Of a stretch of 64,000 bases of DNA, positions 25,152 through 34,215 are shown piece after piece. The notes under the pieces are model-generated. The model was not told where the DNA came from. It did no database searches and was given only the letters and a program-made list of their open reading frames with translations. The position numbers were made by a program, and so were the translations under genes. This DNA comes from Shewanella violacea DSS12 (GTDB lineage: Bacteria > Pseudomonadota > Gammaproteobacteria > Enterobacterales > Shewanellaceae). The DNA is taken from NCBI RefSeq assembly GCF_000091325.1, contig NC_014012.1, positions 3,061,313-3,125,312 on the forward strand, given 5' to 3'. Each line of letters starts with the position of its first letter. Positions within the stretch are counted from its first letter, which is position 1.

Positions 25152-25556
25152 ATGAACAAACAAATTAAGCTGAAATTCGATGCTTATCCTGCCGACGTAG
25201 CACAAATTTTAATGGGATTAAGGCGAACCATCTTGGAGTTAGCAGCTGAGATAGAGGATGGAAAGGTCGAAGAAGCGTTAAAGTGGGGAGAACCTAGCTA
25301 TATTGTCAAACATGGCAGTACCATACGGTTCGACTGGAAAGCGGCAAGCCCCAAGCAGTACCGTATCTATTTCAATTGTAAAACCTGCTTAATTGAGACC
25401 TTCAAAGCACTCTACGGCAATACCTTCACCTACGAAGGCAATCGAGCCATGGTATTTTCAACATCAGATATCATACCCATGACACAGCTCAAACATTGCC
25501 TCTCATTGGCACTGAAATACCACTCAATTAAACATCTGCCCCTATTGGGTGCCTGA
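25152..25556 (+). CDS. DUF1801 domain protein
   Basis: 134 residues matching the DUF1801 (YdhG-like) pattern: an N-terminal helix pair (LMGLRRTILELAAEI), EALKWGEPSYIV, then a beta sheet with RIYFNCKTCLIETF. The family is small, cytoplasmic and without known function; some members resemble iron-binding frataxin-like folds. It stands alone between ecotin and the Ni-SOD group. Confidence 0.8.
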   Translation: MNKQIKLKFDAYPADVAQILMGLRRTILELAAEIEDGKVEEALKWGEPSYIVKHGSTIRFDWKAASPKQYRIYFNCKTCLIETFKALYGNTFTYEGNRAMVFSTSDIIPMTQLKHCLSLALKYHSIKHLPLLGA

Positions 25557-25721
25557 CAGGAGCAAGCTAAACTCTTTTATCCCTCCCCCTCATATCACTA
25601 TGTAACAAATGTAAATATTAGACTTATCCATTATAACGACCTTTACAAATCCCTTTCCATAAGCATAATGAGATTGATTCTTATTTGCGTTAAGGGTTTT
25701 GGATATTGAAGGAGTAAGGGG

Positions 25722-26126
25722 ATGGATACATGGCGACAACTGATTTATGAAGCAAACCAAGCTTTTCAGGCTGGCAATTGGCAAGATGCTGAGCATCAAT
25801 ATTTGGTAGCAGTGTCGAGGATTAATTACCTCTATAGCGAACATGCCAACGATGAGCAGATCATGATGGCCTGGTTGGCCAGTTATCATAACTTGTCGGA
25901 GCTCTACGGTAGGCAGGGAAAAGCCGAAGCTCAACTCAGCAATATTATGATCCCTTACCATCAATTAAAAAATCGACTTATCACCCAAGCAGATAATGAA
26001 CCCATCTATGTTGCAATCCTCCACGGATTGAAACTCAGTTGCAAAGAGTTATACCTGTATCAGAAGAAACTATTACAAGAGTCGAAATGTATCGATATGA
26101 ATGCTTTGGCTCCGGTCATTCACTAA
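25722..26126 (+). CDS. Small helical (TPR-like) protein at the head of the Ni-SOD operon
   Basis: 134 residues, nearly all predicted helix, with a TPR-like first pair (YEANQAFQAGNWQDAEHQYLVAV, then LASYHNLSELYGRQGKAEAQL). No signal peptide. GGAGTAAGGGG before the ATG is a strong RBS. It starts a same-strand group with the His-rich membrane protein (49 nt later), sodN and sodX. I do not recognise a named family with certainty; a chaperone or scaffold role for SOD maturation is a guess from position. Confidence 0.75.
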   Translation: MDTWRQLIYEANQAFQAGNWQDAEHQYLVAVSRINYLYSEHANDEQIMMAWLASYHNLSELYGRQGKAEAQLSNIMIPYHQLKNRLITQADNEPIYVAILHGLKLSCKELYLYQKKLLQESKCIDMNALAPVIH

Positions 26127-26175
26127 TTGTGACCATGCCTCAAACCATCCACTAAATAGATAAGGTCTAGTATCC

Positions 26176-26382
26176 ATGAAGCAAAAACTTACAGCAGCAC
26201 TCACCTTAGTATCTAGTCTGCTTATCGCCCCAGCGGCCTTAGCACATGCAGGACATGATCATGCTCATTGGTCGTCGTCTATGATTCACTTGCTGTGGAT
26301 TTTGCCTGCCGTAGCAGCCCTAGGACTCGCCATCACCATGTACCGTCGCAAGAAATCCGCAACTCAATCAGACAGTAAATAA
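26176..26382 (+). CDS. His-rich small membrane protein next to sodN
   Basis: 68 residues: a Sec signal peptide ending ALA, a short His-rich mature head (HAGHDHAHW), one membrane helix (LLWILPAVAALGLAITMY) and a basic cytoplasmic tail (RRKKS). It ends 9 nt before sodN. The cluster of four histidines and an aspartate facing the periplasm could bind nickel or another metal. This is an inference; no family is named. Confidence 0.75.
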   Translation: MKQKLTAALTLVSSLLIAPAALAHAGHDHAHWSSSMIHLLWILPAVAALGLAITMYRRKKSATQSDSK

Positions 26383-26391
26383 GGGGCGAAC

Positions 26392-26892
26392 ATGTTTTAT
26401 AACTTATTGAATAAAATCGACAATAAAGCCCCTTTTAAGCGAGCCTCGGCCCACTGCGATATTCCATGCAAGATTTACGACCCCATCACGGCTCAGCTGG
26501 CAGTATTGACCATGATCCGCATGGTCGACTTACTCGAAGAGCTCAATGCTAAACCGTCTCTGACGGCCAATGAACAAGCCCAATTCGGCCGTTTAGTGGC
26601 CGAAAAGGAAGTCCATGGCCACAAGGTAAAAGATGAGATCACTGTGATCTGGGGCGACTACATCAAGCAACCTCAGTTAGATCAATTTCCAGAGATCCAT
26701 GAGCTAAGTCACAGCATCATGCTGGCGGCATCCAAAGCCAAGCAGCATATAGATCGTGATGCGACCCTGCTACTGCTGGACAAGGTCAATCGCTTCGCTG
26801 AGATATTCTGGGAAACCAAAGGAATTAAGACTTATCAGGCCACCTGCCCTTATCCACCTGCACAGACCTTGATTTACCCACAATTAACATAG
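26392..26892 (+). CDS. sodN: Nickel-dependent superoxide dismutase precursor
   Basis: 166 residues. The nickel hook HCDIPCKIYDP begins at H21, so a 20-residue leader must be removed to expose His1, Cys2 and Cys6, the nickel ligands. The rest is the four-helix bundle of NiSOD (HGHKVKDEITVIWGDY, LDKVNRFAEIFWETKGI); the mature length of ~146 is longer than the ~117 of Streptomyces. It converts superoxide to oxygen and peroxide. The maturation protease gene follows after 30 nt. No export signal is obvious in the leader. Confidence 0.95.
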   Translation: MFYNLLNKIDNKAPFKRASAHCDIPCKIYDPITAQLAVLTMIRMVDLLEELNAKPSLTANEQAQFGRLVAEKEVHGHKVKDEITVIWGDYIKQPQLDQFPEIHELSHSIMLAASKAKQHIDRDATLLLLDKVNRFAEIFWETKGIKTYQATCPYPPAQTLIYPQLT

Positions 26893-26922
26893 CTAAATAC
26901 ATTGTTAGCTTAAGGATCGCTC

Positions 26923-27216
26923 ATGTTTGGGATCAATCTATACCGTGTTGCCGGAGCCAGTATGCAGCCACGTATTCCTGCCGGCAGCTTCGTTCTCTGC
27001 ATGAGCGCCTTTCATCGTACGCGTTTAAAGGTAGGCGAAATATACCTTTTCGATCACCCCAGACTCGGTGAACTGATCAAGACTCTGGTAAAAATAGACA
27101 GCGCGGGTAACCTCTGGTTCAAAGGCGAAAATAATACCAGTATATCCAGTCAAGGGATGGGGCCCATAAGGAGTGGCCGAGTCATAGGTAAGGTCACACT
27201 TATCATCTCGGCCTGA
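26923..27216 (+). CDS. sodX: Nickel-type superoxide dismutase maturation protease SodX
   Basis: 97 residues of the S26 signal-peptidase family, with the Ser nucleophile in GASMQPRIPAG and the catalytic Lys in ELIKTLVKI. It lacks the membrane anchor of ordinary signal peptidases, as SodX does. It is expected to cut the SodN leader before His21 and so allow nickel loading. Its place directly after sodN supports this. Confidence 0.92.
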   Translation: MFGINLYRVAGASMQPRIPAGSFVLCMSAFHRTRLKVGEIYLFDHPRLGELIKTLVKIDSAGNLWFKGENNTSISSQGMGPIRSGRVIGKVTLIISA

Positions 27217-27339
27217 GATGACAACTCACAGCCTAGCCATTAACCCGCTGGGATTTGTCATTCAAAGATACTGGCAAGTTAAAAACCTCATCTAGAATCA
27301 TCAATTGTCACCTAAGATGCAATTTGTTAACGTTAAGCC

Positions 27340-27552
27340 ATGACAGCATTTCATATCAGCAGAATACACACCTCCAAAGGTATTTTCAGGCTGAGCGGCC
27401 ACGAGGCTCAGACACTGGAGATATCTGCTATCGAATTCATGGGCACAGATGGCTGGGTGGCATTAAACTTGAACGATGAAAACTCCCGCCAATTAATCAT
27501 CAGTCTAGAGCAGGAATTTTTAATCCATTTACGGTCGCAACATACCGACTAA
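27340..27552 (+). CDS. Small unknown protein
   Basis: 70 residues from ATG, predicted mixed alpha/beta, no membrane segment or signal. No strong RBS. I recognise no family. It follows sodX by 123 nt on the same strand; a different frame in the same place (27255-27479) is less protein-like. Treat as probable but unproven. Confidence 0.5.
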   Translation: MTAFHISRIHTSKGIFRLSGHEAQTLEISAIEFMGTDGWVALNLNDENSRQLIISLEQEFLIHLRSQHTD

Positions 27553-27657
27553 TATTGACTACAATAATAGCGCTAGAGCGTAAAACTAGAATATAAAACT
27601 AGAGTATAGAACTGACAAAGAAAGCTAACAGAAAGAAGAAATAAGGATGGCTAAGAT

Positions 27658-28173
27658 TTGACTAAAGGCGAATTCGCCCCAGAATACACCAAGAAAGAGA
27701 AGCTAAGCTTGCTACTCATGCATATCGCTTGGGCGTTACCTCTGCTTTTTGTCACCCAACACTATTTCTTACCTTGGTTTAGCGTCTATATTACCCAGGC
27801 ACATTGTTATCAATATGCGGGCTGGGCTGGCAATGAACTCGTGTTTTACGGACTGTTTGTCGGCCTGCCAGTTTCACTCGTTTGCATCATTTTACTCATT
27901 GAAGGCCCGAGAACGCTTCAAATCATACTCTCACCTAACGGATCTGCGCAAAATCCCCTTCCCAATGAAAAGGTCTTTAAACCCACCCGCTACATGTATG
28001 GCGCAAAAGCAAAAATTAAGCCTACAATCTTACTCATATTGTTGATGTTAATTTTGGCTATGTCCATTCGAGGCATTTTCTGGGCCCAGGACATTATCGC
28101 GATGACAAGCACAGACATAACCAGCACCTGCCCCCCATGTAAACTATCTCTAACAACCCAAATTAGTCGCTAA
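27658..28173 (+). CDS. Unknown inner-membrane protein
   Basis: 171 residues from a TTG start with AAGGA nine bases upstream; the ATG at 27647 closes after four codons. Three membrane helices: ~18-40, ~58-82 and ~122-142. A cysteine in THCYQYAG-like context lies between the first two, and CPPCK near the C-terminus is a CXXC. No family recognised. The CXXC on the side after the third helix could be a redox or metal site. Confidence 0.65.
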   Translation: MTKGEFAPEYTKKEKLSLLLMHIAWALPLLFVTQHYFLPWFSVYITQAHCYQYAGWAGNELVFYGLFVGLPVSLVCIILLIEGPRTLQIILSPNGSAQNPLPNEKVFKPTRYMYGAKAKIKPTILLILLMLILAMSIRGIFWAQDIIAMTSTDITSTCPPCKLSLTTQISR

Positions 28174-28189
28174 TTCAGCCCTATAAAAA

Positions 28190-28681
28190 TTAAAACGCTT
28201 CGAACTGTTTGGCCATTCTCTGTATCTGGGCTAACGGTACATTATGATTATTGCGCTTGGCGCACAGGACCTGATGTTCTGGGTCTTGAGGGTCACCAAT
28301 TAACACCATGCGAACCTGATAGCCCAAGGCCTTCGCCGCGGCTTCATAAGCCATGAATTCCCAAGTAGCCATATTCGTATTATCACAAATAACTAAAGGC
28401 TGAGATACAGACAGTGCATGAATAAACCCGCTTAGGTTGCGTTGATGATACTCGGACAAGCGTTTAGCTTCGAACCTGTACTCATCTCCCACATAGAACA
28501 AAGTATCCGTCGAAAAGTATCCCTTGCCCCGAATGTTCATGGCGACTTCGAGTGTTTGACTACCAATGAATTCATCGACCCAACGAGACTTACCACTGCC
28601 GGGAAGACCGCGCATAATTATCGCTAACCTATCCAGTCTTGGTGTCTGTTTAGCTTGAAGATTATTCAAGTTATCCTCCAT
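28190..28681 (-). CDS. P-loop ATP-binding protein, polynucleotide-kinase-like
   Basis: 163 residues with a clear Walker A, IIMRGLPGSGKSRW, and VICDNTNMATWEF as a Walker B-like strand. This pattern is found in AAA-type small kinases related to the 5'-polynucleotide kinase/zeta-like group. The substrate is not readable. GGAG lies 8 bases before the ATG. It follows cobB by 33 nt on the same strand and is probably cotranscribed. Confidence 0.8.
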   Translation of the reverse strand: MEDNLNNLQAKQTPRLDRLAIIMRGLPGSGKSRWVDEFIGSQTLEVAMNIRGKGYFSTDTLFYVGDEYRFEAKRLSEYHQRNLSGFIHALSVSQPLVICDNTNMATWEFMAYEAAAKALGYQVRMVLIGDPQDPEHQVLCAKRNNHNVPLAQIQRMAKQFEAF

Positions 28682-28714
28682 GTACCATACTCCAATACCT
28701 TATGTGCCATAGCA

Positions 28715-29443
28715 TCACTGACTATCATTATTGATAATTGCGCCGGATAAGATCCGCTCAACCATCTTTGGCAATATTTCACTGGCCTTTCCTTGTAAGT
28801 GAAATTGAAATTGGCTATGACGATCAGCCTCGACCAGATTAACCTCAACGGTTTGAGCGCCATGATGATTGGCTATATCCACAAAACCAGCGGCCGGATA
28901 AACGGTACCAGAAGTGCCAATGGCAATAAACAGATCACAAGTGTCTAATGCATCTTGAATACGGTCCAGGCCTATGGGGATCTCACCGAACCAGACTACA
29001 TCAGGCCTGAGTCTCTGGGCCGGGATACAGCAGGTACATGTGTGTTCGGGTCCAAATGGGTCTTTAAGCAAAAAGGTTTGGCCGGAGCGCGGGCAACGTC
29101 CTTTCGATAACTCACCATGCATATGTAATAAACGACGTGATCCCGCCCGTTCATGCAGATCATCAATATTTTGAGTCACTAACAAGAAGTCACCATCAAA
29201 CTCTCTCTCGAGGCGCGCCAAGGCATCATGTCCAGCATTCGCCTCCACATCTCCGCTGTGGAGCTGACTCCAACGAGTATTATAGAATCCCTCCACGAGT
29301 TCAGGATCTCGTGCATAACCTTCCGGCGTCGCAACATCTTGGATCTTATGTGCTTCCCATAAACCATCCTGATCTCTGAAGGTTTTTATTCCTGATTCTG
29401 CTGAAATTCCAGCACCTGTTAAAATCACTATCTGGCGATACAT
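28715..29443 (-). CDS. cobB: NAD-dependent protein deacylase (sirtuin)
   Basis: 242 residues from the ATG at 29443 (MYRQIVILTGAG), with AAGGGAC upstream; the longer frame to 29557 has no RBS support. Motifs: GAGISAESGIKTFR, FYNTRW (the Tyr-x-x-Arg pair of class III deacylases that accept succinyl-lysine), TQNIDDLHERAG, LHMHGEL with the catalytic His, and zinc-type cysteines (GRCPRSG, CTCC). It removes acetyl/succinyl groups from lysines, for example on acetyl-CoA synthetase. Confidence 0.95.
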   Translation of the reverse strand: MYRQIVILTGAGISAESGIKTFRDQDGLWEAHKIQDVATPEGYARDPELVEGFYNTRWSQLHSGDVEANAGHDALARLEREFDGDFLLVTQNIDDLHERAGSRRLLHMHGELSKGRCPRSGQTFLLKDPFGPEHTCTCCIPAQRLRPDVVWFGEIPIGLDRIQDALDTCDLFIAIGTSGTVYPAAGFVDIANHHGAQTVEVNLVEADRHSQFQFHLQGKASEILPKMVERILSGAIINNDSQ

Positions 29444-29668
29444 CTTAGTCCCTTCCATACTCTGCTTGTTCTTATTGAATATAACCTGATAATCCTGACG
29501 AGAATATCTAATACACAATATTATGAAATTAGTAGTAATACGATAATAACAATACAAAAAGTAAGCTCAATACGCATACTTTTTCTCTGATTTTAAGCCA
29601 TTTATTGCATATATTTTTATAAAGCTAAGATAAAGACCTTCAGAGGTTTAAGTTTTTAAATTTACCTC

Positions 29669-29689
29669 TATAATGGATATTAGTATCCA
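29669..29689 (+). promoter_or_regulatory. fur promoter -10 with an inverted repeat
   Basis: A perfect TATAAT (29669-29674) runs into TGGATA-TTAG-TATCCA (29674-29689), a 6-bp inverted repeat. The place, right at the probable transcription start, fits autoregulation, but it is only loosely like a Fur box. No good -35 is seen. Confidence 0.4.
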
Positions 29690-29738
29690 CTATTGAACCG
29701 ATCGTTAAGCTGATGGTTCTGCAATCAAGAGATTAGTA

Positions 29739-30170
29739 ATGACAGATGGAAATCAAGCGCTAAAAAAAGCGGGTTTGAAAGTCACTTTACCACGAGTCAA
29801 GATCCTAGAACTGATGCAAGGACCCGAAAACCAACACATCAGTGCAGAAAATCTGTATAAAAGATTACTCGAAATAGGTGAAGAGATCGGTTTAGCCACA
29901 GTGTATCGTGTACTCAACCAATTCGATGATGCTGGTATAGTCACACGTCACCACTTCGAAAGCGGTAAAGCTGTATTCGAATTAGCGACTAAGCATCACC
30001 ACGATCATCTTGTTTGCCTATCTTGTAACAAGGTCATCGAGTTTTCTGATGATTTGATCGAGACTCGACAAGATGCGATTGCCAAGAAGCACAACATAAA
30101 ACTCACCAACCACAGCCTATACCTTTATGGTGTCTGTCTTAATGATGAGTGTGACCATAACGACGCTTAA
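29739..30170 (+). CDS. fur: Ferric uptake regulator
   Basis: 143 residues, usual Fur length. The N-terminal winged helix (GLKVTLPRVKILELM, GLATVYRVLNQFDDAGIV) is followed by the metal-binding core HHHDHLVCLSCNKVIEF with its first CXXC and the second cysteine pair in GVCLNDECDH. It represses iron-uptake genes when loaded with Fe2+. Single gene with its own promoter and terminator. Confidence 0.97.
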   Translation: MTDGNQALKKAGLKVTLPRVKILELMQGPENQHISAENLYKRLLEIGEEIGLATVYRVLNQFDDAGIVTRHHFESGKAVFELATKHHHDHLVCLSCNKVIEFSDDLIETRQDAIAKKHNIKLTNHSLYLYGVCLNDECDHNDA

Positions 30171-30195
30171 TTCTTTTAAGTTTCGTCCTAAAAAT

Positions 30196-30220
30196 AACCA
30201 GCCCTCGAGCTGGTTTTTTT
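30196..30220 (+). terminator. Terminator of fur
   Basis: AACCAGC (30196-30202) pairs with GCTGGTT (30209-30215), loop CCTCGA, then T's to 30220. Confidence 0.93.
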
Positions 30221-30236
30221 GTGCCTAGCACTTTAA

Positions 30237-30740
30237 TTATACGAGATGCTTGTGAAAAATATTCACCTTGTGCCCCATGAAACTATCTCTATTTCTTTGT
30301 TCCATCCCCAGCTTTATAGCCAGATTTTCCGACCCTTTATTACCCAATAATATGATTGCTATGGCTTCATGGACGTCAAAGTCTGGAAACGTCTCCAGTG
30401 CAGACTTGCCCGCTTCAGAGCCATAACCTTGGCCCCAATAGTCAGGAAGATAACGGTAGCCCAACTCGACTTCCTCAAACTCGGTAATATACTTAGGCCC
30501 ACAAAATCCAATCACTTTTTTATCTGCTTTATGCTCTACAGCCCAACGGCCGTAGCCAAACTCTTCATAACTGACGAGAATGACATCTGAAAATATTTTC
30601 TCGGCTTGATCGATTGAAGTCATAGGTGCGCCGGGAATGTAAGTCAATATCTCAGGTATGCTATTAAGCAGAAATAGGCTTTGAATATCCTTGGTTTCAA
30701 AGTGGCGTAAAATTAATCTTTCCGTTTCAGCAATGATCAT
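30237..30740 (-). CDS. GNAT N-acetyltransferase, RimJ/RimL-like
   Basis: 167 residues: TERLILRHFETKDIQSLFLL at the start and the acetyl-CoA loop YWGQGYGSEAGKSAL are typical of RimJ/RimL-type ribosomal-protein or small-molecule acetyltransferases. The substrate is unknown. AAGGGA precedes the ATG. It is convergent with fur. Confidence 0.85.
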   Translation of the reverse strand: MIIAETERLILRHFETKDIQSLFLLNSIPEILTYIPGAPMTSIDQAEKIFSDVILVSYEEFGYGRWAVEHKADKKVIGFCGPKYITEFEEVELGYRYLPDYWGQGYGSEAGKSALETFPDFDVHEAIAIILLGNKGSENLAIKLGMEQRNRDSFMGHKVNIFHKHLV

Positions 30741-30907
30741 ATAATCCCTTTAAATAGTGCCTATGTTTGAACCTGTGTACCAAAATTAAATTTGATGCGG
30801 CTAATCTAATTAAGTACCAATTTATATACCTGTTCGTTTTTTATCAATATAATCCCATAATAAAGTATAGAATTTGCTCGATTAAACATCATTCGCAAGG
30901 AAGTAGT

Positions 30908-32548
30908 ATGACAATAATGCAATTGGTATATTGGCTCATTGCCAGTTTAGGTAACCTGTTAGCCCTCTACTTGTTTAATACAAGCAGTCCCCTCTCCATA
31001 TTACTGACAGTATTCACAGTCTGTTACACGGTGATCGGATTTTATGATCTCAAGTTTAGCTCCCACAACTTAAACAGACTCTATCCTGTAGTTGCCTATC
31101 TTCGCTATTTCCTCGAATCCTATCGAATCGAGATCCAGCAATATTTCATCGCCAATGACACAGAGGAGCGCCCCTTTAATCGAGAGCAGAGGTCCTTGGT
31201 ATACCAGAGAGCCAAGAATGTCCGTGACACTATCGCCTTCGGAACCCAGCAAGATCTACTGCAAGAAAACTATCTTAGCCTGTGGCATTCACTGTCACCC
31301 AAGAAAATAAGCCATAAGGTGAAGCGCATTAGATTCGGCGGACCCAACTGTACTCAACCCTATGATGCATCTTATTTGAACATATCGGCCATGAGTTTTG
31401 GCTCTCTCAGCGCTAATGCTATCGAAGCCTTAAATCTCGGGGCCAAGCAAGCAGCTTGCTTTCACAACACGGGAGAAGGCGGCGCAAGCCCCTACCACCT
31501 TAAACACGGCGGCGACATTGTTTGGCAAATAGGGTCAGGATTATTCGGTTGTCGTGATGATGAGGGTAATTTTGACCCAAACTCTTTCGAAGCCATGGCC
31601 AAACGCCCGCAAATAAAGATGATTGAGATAAAGCTAAGTCAAGGCGCAAAACCTGGCCACGGCGGCGTACTGCCAAAGGCTAAAATCACCGAAGAAATTG
31701 CTGCTATTCGCCATATTCCCATGGACAGAGACTGCGTATCCCCGGCGGTTAACCCGGAATGCACGACTCCCATAGCCTTACTGAATTTTGTTGCGCGTTT
31801 AAGGAAGCTCAGTGGCGGTAAGCCCATAGGTTTTAAACTTTGCATCGGTAATCCCGCCGAATTTCTCGGGATCTGCAAAGCCATGATTGAAACAGGAATA
31901 ACGCCAGACTTCATCACGGTTGATGGCGCCGAAGGTGGCACAGGTGCCGCACCGGTTGAGTTCACTAACCGACTCGGTATGGTGTGTCTCGAGGCCGTCT
32001 ATTTTGTTCACAACGCCTTAATCGGTGTAGGCTTAAGAGATAAAATTCGCATCATTGCCTCGGGTAAAACTGCATCGAGTTTCGATCTGCTCACCAAAAT
32101 TGCCCTAGGTGCCGATACAGTTAATGCCGCACGCACCATGATGTTGGCTCTGGGTTGTATTCAGTCCCGCCACTGTAACACCAACTTGTGTCCCACAGGC
32201 GTCGCCACTCAAGATCCTGCCAGAGCTAAGGCTATCAATGTGCAGCAGAAAAGTTTGAGGGTTAAAAACTTCCATCACAATACCCTAGAAAGTTTTTATG
32301 AGCTCGTTGGTAGTATGGGTTTAGATGATCCCGCTAAACTGCTTCCACAGATGATCAAACGTCGTTCCCCCTACGGCTTACTCATGTCTATGGGTAGCTT
32401 AATAAAACCCGTAGCGTCGAATGCACTGATTGAAAACGGTCAGCTTGATGATGCCTGGCAGATCTGGTGGGATACCAGCCGAGCCGAGCAATTCTATGCC
32501 GAAGATGTGTTCTTTCTCAAGCCCCCCGAGTTCAGGCATCTGGCATAA
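30908..32548 (+). CDS. FMN-binding glutamate synthase family protein (GltB central-domain-like)
   Basis: 546 residues from the ATG at 30908, with AAGGAAG six bases upstream; the frame extends to 30767 without an RBS. One or two N-terminal membrane helices (LVYWLIASLGNLLALYLF) precede the FMN/Fe-S domain of glutamate synthase: NISAMSFGSLSANAIEAL, FHNTGEGGASPYH, DGAEGGTGAAP and the cluster motif CNTNLCPTGVATQ. It lacks the amidotransferase and C-terminal GXGXG domains of full GltB. The true reaction of this stand-alone family is not established. Confidence 0.88.
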   Translation: MTIMQLVYWLIASLGNLLALYLFNTSSPLSILLTVFTVCYTVIGFYDLKFSSHNLNRLYPVVAYLRYFLESYRIEIQQYFIANDTEERPFNREQRSLVYQRAKNVRDTIAFGTQQDLLQENYLSLWHSLSPKKISHKVKRIRFGGPNCTQPYDASYLNISAMSFGSLSANAIEALNLGAKQAACFHNTGEGGASPYHLKHGGDIVWQIGSGLFGCRDDEGNFDPNSFEAMAKRPQIKMIEIKLSQGAKPGHGGVLPKAKITEEIAAIRHIPMDRDCVSPAVNPECTTPIALLNFVARLRKLSGGKPIGFKLCIGNPAEFLGICKAMIETGITPDFITVDGAEGGTGAAPVEFTNRLGMVCLEAVYFVHNALIGVGLRDKIRIIASGKTASSFDLLTKIALGADTVNAARTMMLALGCIQSRHCNTNLCPTGVATQDPARAKAINVQQKSLRVKNFHHNTLESFYELVGSMGLDDPAKLLPQMIKRRSPYGLLMSMGSLIKPVASNALIENGQLDDAWQIWWDTSRAEQFYAEDVFFLKPPEFRHLA

Positions 32549-32560
32549 GCATCGAGAAAC

Positions 32561-32594
32561 GAGAAACTAATAACTAATAACTAAGTAGTTTCTC
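32561..32594. terminator. Hairpin between the convergent gltS-like and AEC genes
   Basis: GAGAAACTA (32561-32569) pairs with TAGTTTCTC (32586-32594) around a loop containing two TAATAAC-like repeats. It touches the AEC stop codon. No T-run. Confidence 0.45.
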
Positions 32595-33521
32595 CTATAG
32601 CAAGAACCACAGCCAGAAACCGAAACTAAACACAGATAGCACAGTTGATAATACAACTGTGCTGGCCAATACTGATTGCTGCACCTTGAGCTGAGTGGCG
32701 ATGAGATAGGCATTAACACCTAAAGGAGATGCGCTGAGCAGCACCACTAACGCCAAGCTATCCCCTACCATGCCTAAGCCATAATGCCCGAAAAAATAAA
32801 CCAGAGCCGGCAGCACCAGTAATTTAATAACGCACGCCAAAGCCGAAAACTTCCAATCTTGACTGATGCTATAAAAACTCAAATTAGCCCCCAGCACAAA
32901 CAAGGCGCAGGCGAGGGCCGGTTGTGCCAGCAGGCTAAGTCCGGACATCAGCTCATCAGGCAAGTTAAATCCCAGGGCATTAATGAGTATCCCCATAGAG
33001 ATGCTCATCACCACAGGGTTAAATAGAATTGAGCGAGTGAAACTTGGCCATGAAAAACCTTGCCCAGCCCCTTTAGAAGCGATTAAGAAGGTCAGAGCAA
33101 ACAAGAGCGCACTGTGAAAGGTGATGATGACAAAGACATTACCCATCATGGACTCACCCAGTGCCCCTATGATGATCGGCAGACCCACTAGAATAGTGTT
33201 GGAATAACTACAGCCTAAGGCGTACACAGCACTATGAGCCTGAACCTTATCATTACCGCGACGAAAGAGTTTACACGCCAGAAAACCTATCCCATACACA
33301 GCAAGAACAGGCAGATAAAATGCCATCAGCTCGGTAATATTCAGACTCTGCTCTAAGGGCGCTTTATACATATTCAGGAACAAGAAGGCGGGAATGCTGA
33401 TGTTAAAGGCGAACTTTCCAATACCAGCAATATGCTCACGGCTTAAGTATTTGATATGAGTCAGCAAGTAGCCAAGGCCGACCATGAAAATTAGTGGAAA
33501 AATAATAGAAACGATAAACAT
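32595..33521 (-). CDS. AEC-family (auxin efflux carrier-like) transporter
   Basis: 308 residues, ten membrane helices in the two five-helix halves of the AEC fold, with GKFAFNISIPAFLFL and GCSYSNTILVGLPI as family motifs. Bacterial members export malate, malonate or other small organic acids; the substrate here is unknown. The start codon and the first dozen codons are repeated several times upstream (see repeat). Confidence 0.9.
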   Translation of the reverse strand: MFIVSIIFPLIFMVGLGYLLTHIKYLSREHIAGIGKFAFNISIPAFLFLNMYKAPLEQSLNITELMAFYLPVLAVYGIGFLACKLFRRGNDKVQAHSAVYALGCSYSNTILVGLPIIIGALGESMMGNVFVIITFHSALLFALTFLIASKGAGQGFSWPSFTRSILFNPVVMSISMGILINALGFNLPDELMSGLSLLAQPALACALFVLGANLSFYSISQDWKFSALACVIKLLVLPALVYFFGHYGLGMVGDSLALVVLLSASPLGVNAYLIATQLKVQQSVLASTVVLSTVLSVFSFGFWLWFLL

Positions 33522-34190
33522 AATTAACTCAAAGCTTCCTGAAAATGAAAAGTATCTATACCTGAGGCGAACTTATCTATGACTCCAGCTATAAGCTCAC
33601 GGCTTAAGCATCTGATATGAGTCAGCAACTAGCCCTGACCACTATGAAGATTAGCGGGAAAATAATAGAAACGATAAACATAATTAACTCAAAGCTTCCT
33701 GAAAATGAAAAGTATCTATACCTGAAGCGAACTTATCTATGACTCCAGCTATAAGCTCACGGCTTAAGCATTTGATATGAGTCAGCAACTAGCCCAGACC
33801 ACTATGAAGATTAGCGGGAAAATAATAGAAACGATAAACATAATTAACTCAAAGCTTCCTGAAAATGAAAAGTATCTATACCTGAGGCGAACTTATCTAT
33901 GACTCCAGATATAAGTTCAAGACTTAAGTGTTTGATATTATTCAGCAACTAGCCCAGACCACTATGAAGATTAGCGGGAAAATAATAGAAACGATAAACA
34001 TAATTAACTCAAAGCTTCCTGAAAATGAAAAGTATCTATACCTGAGGCGAACTTATCTATGACTCCAGCTATAAGTTCAAGACTTAAGTATTTGATGTGA
34101 GTCAGCAACTAGTCCAAACCGACCATGAAAATTAGCGGGAAAATAATAGAAACGATAAACATGGTTAACTCAAAGAAGCTCAGAAAATTA
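33434..34190. repeat. ~160-bp tandem repeat, five copies, built from the AEC gene start and its upstream region
   Basis: The AEC ATG at 33521 recurs at 33681, 33841, 34001 and 34162 (period 160-161). Each unit holds ~85 bp of the gene's 5' end and ~75 bp upstream, including AGGAAG and AT-rich promoter-like sequence. In copies two to four a small indel after codon 12 shifts the frame, so the ATG opens an ORF of about 19 codons. The most distant copy keeps the gene-like GACCATG and opens 17 codons. Copies two to four resemble one another more than the gene, which suggests repeated duplication of an already changed unit. It fills the gap between this gene and sucD. Confidence 0.95.
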
Positions 34191-34215
34191 AACGTTGTTT
34201 GTTGAATTACAAATA

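Noticed and set aside
25666..25690. Fur box before the Ni-SOD group
   Set aside because: AT-rich sequence resembles a Fur box at only about half of the positions.
27255..27479. 74-codon ORF overlapping the small unknown gene
   Set aside because: Composition is unlike a protein, and it is in another frame of the better 70-codon ORF.
29444..29557. Longer N-terminus of the sirtuin
   Set aside because: No RBS for the upstream ATG; the conserved fold begins at the ATG at 29443, which has AAGGGAC before it.
33434..34190. CRISPR or MITE array
   Set aside because: Same reasoning: contiguous 160-bp units derived from the AEC gene start, with no terminal inverted repeats or target duplication.
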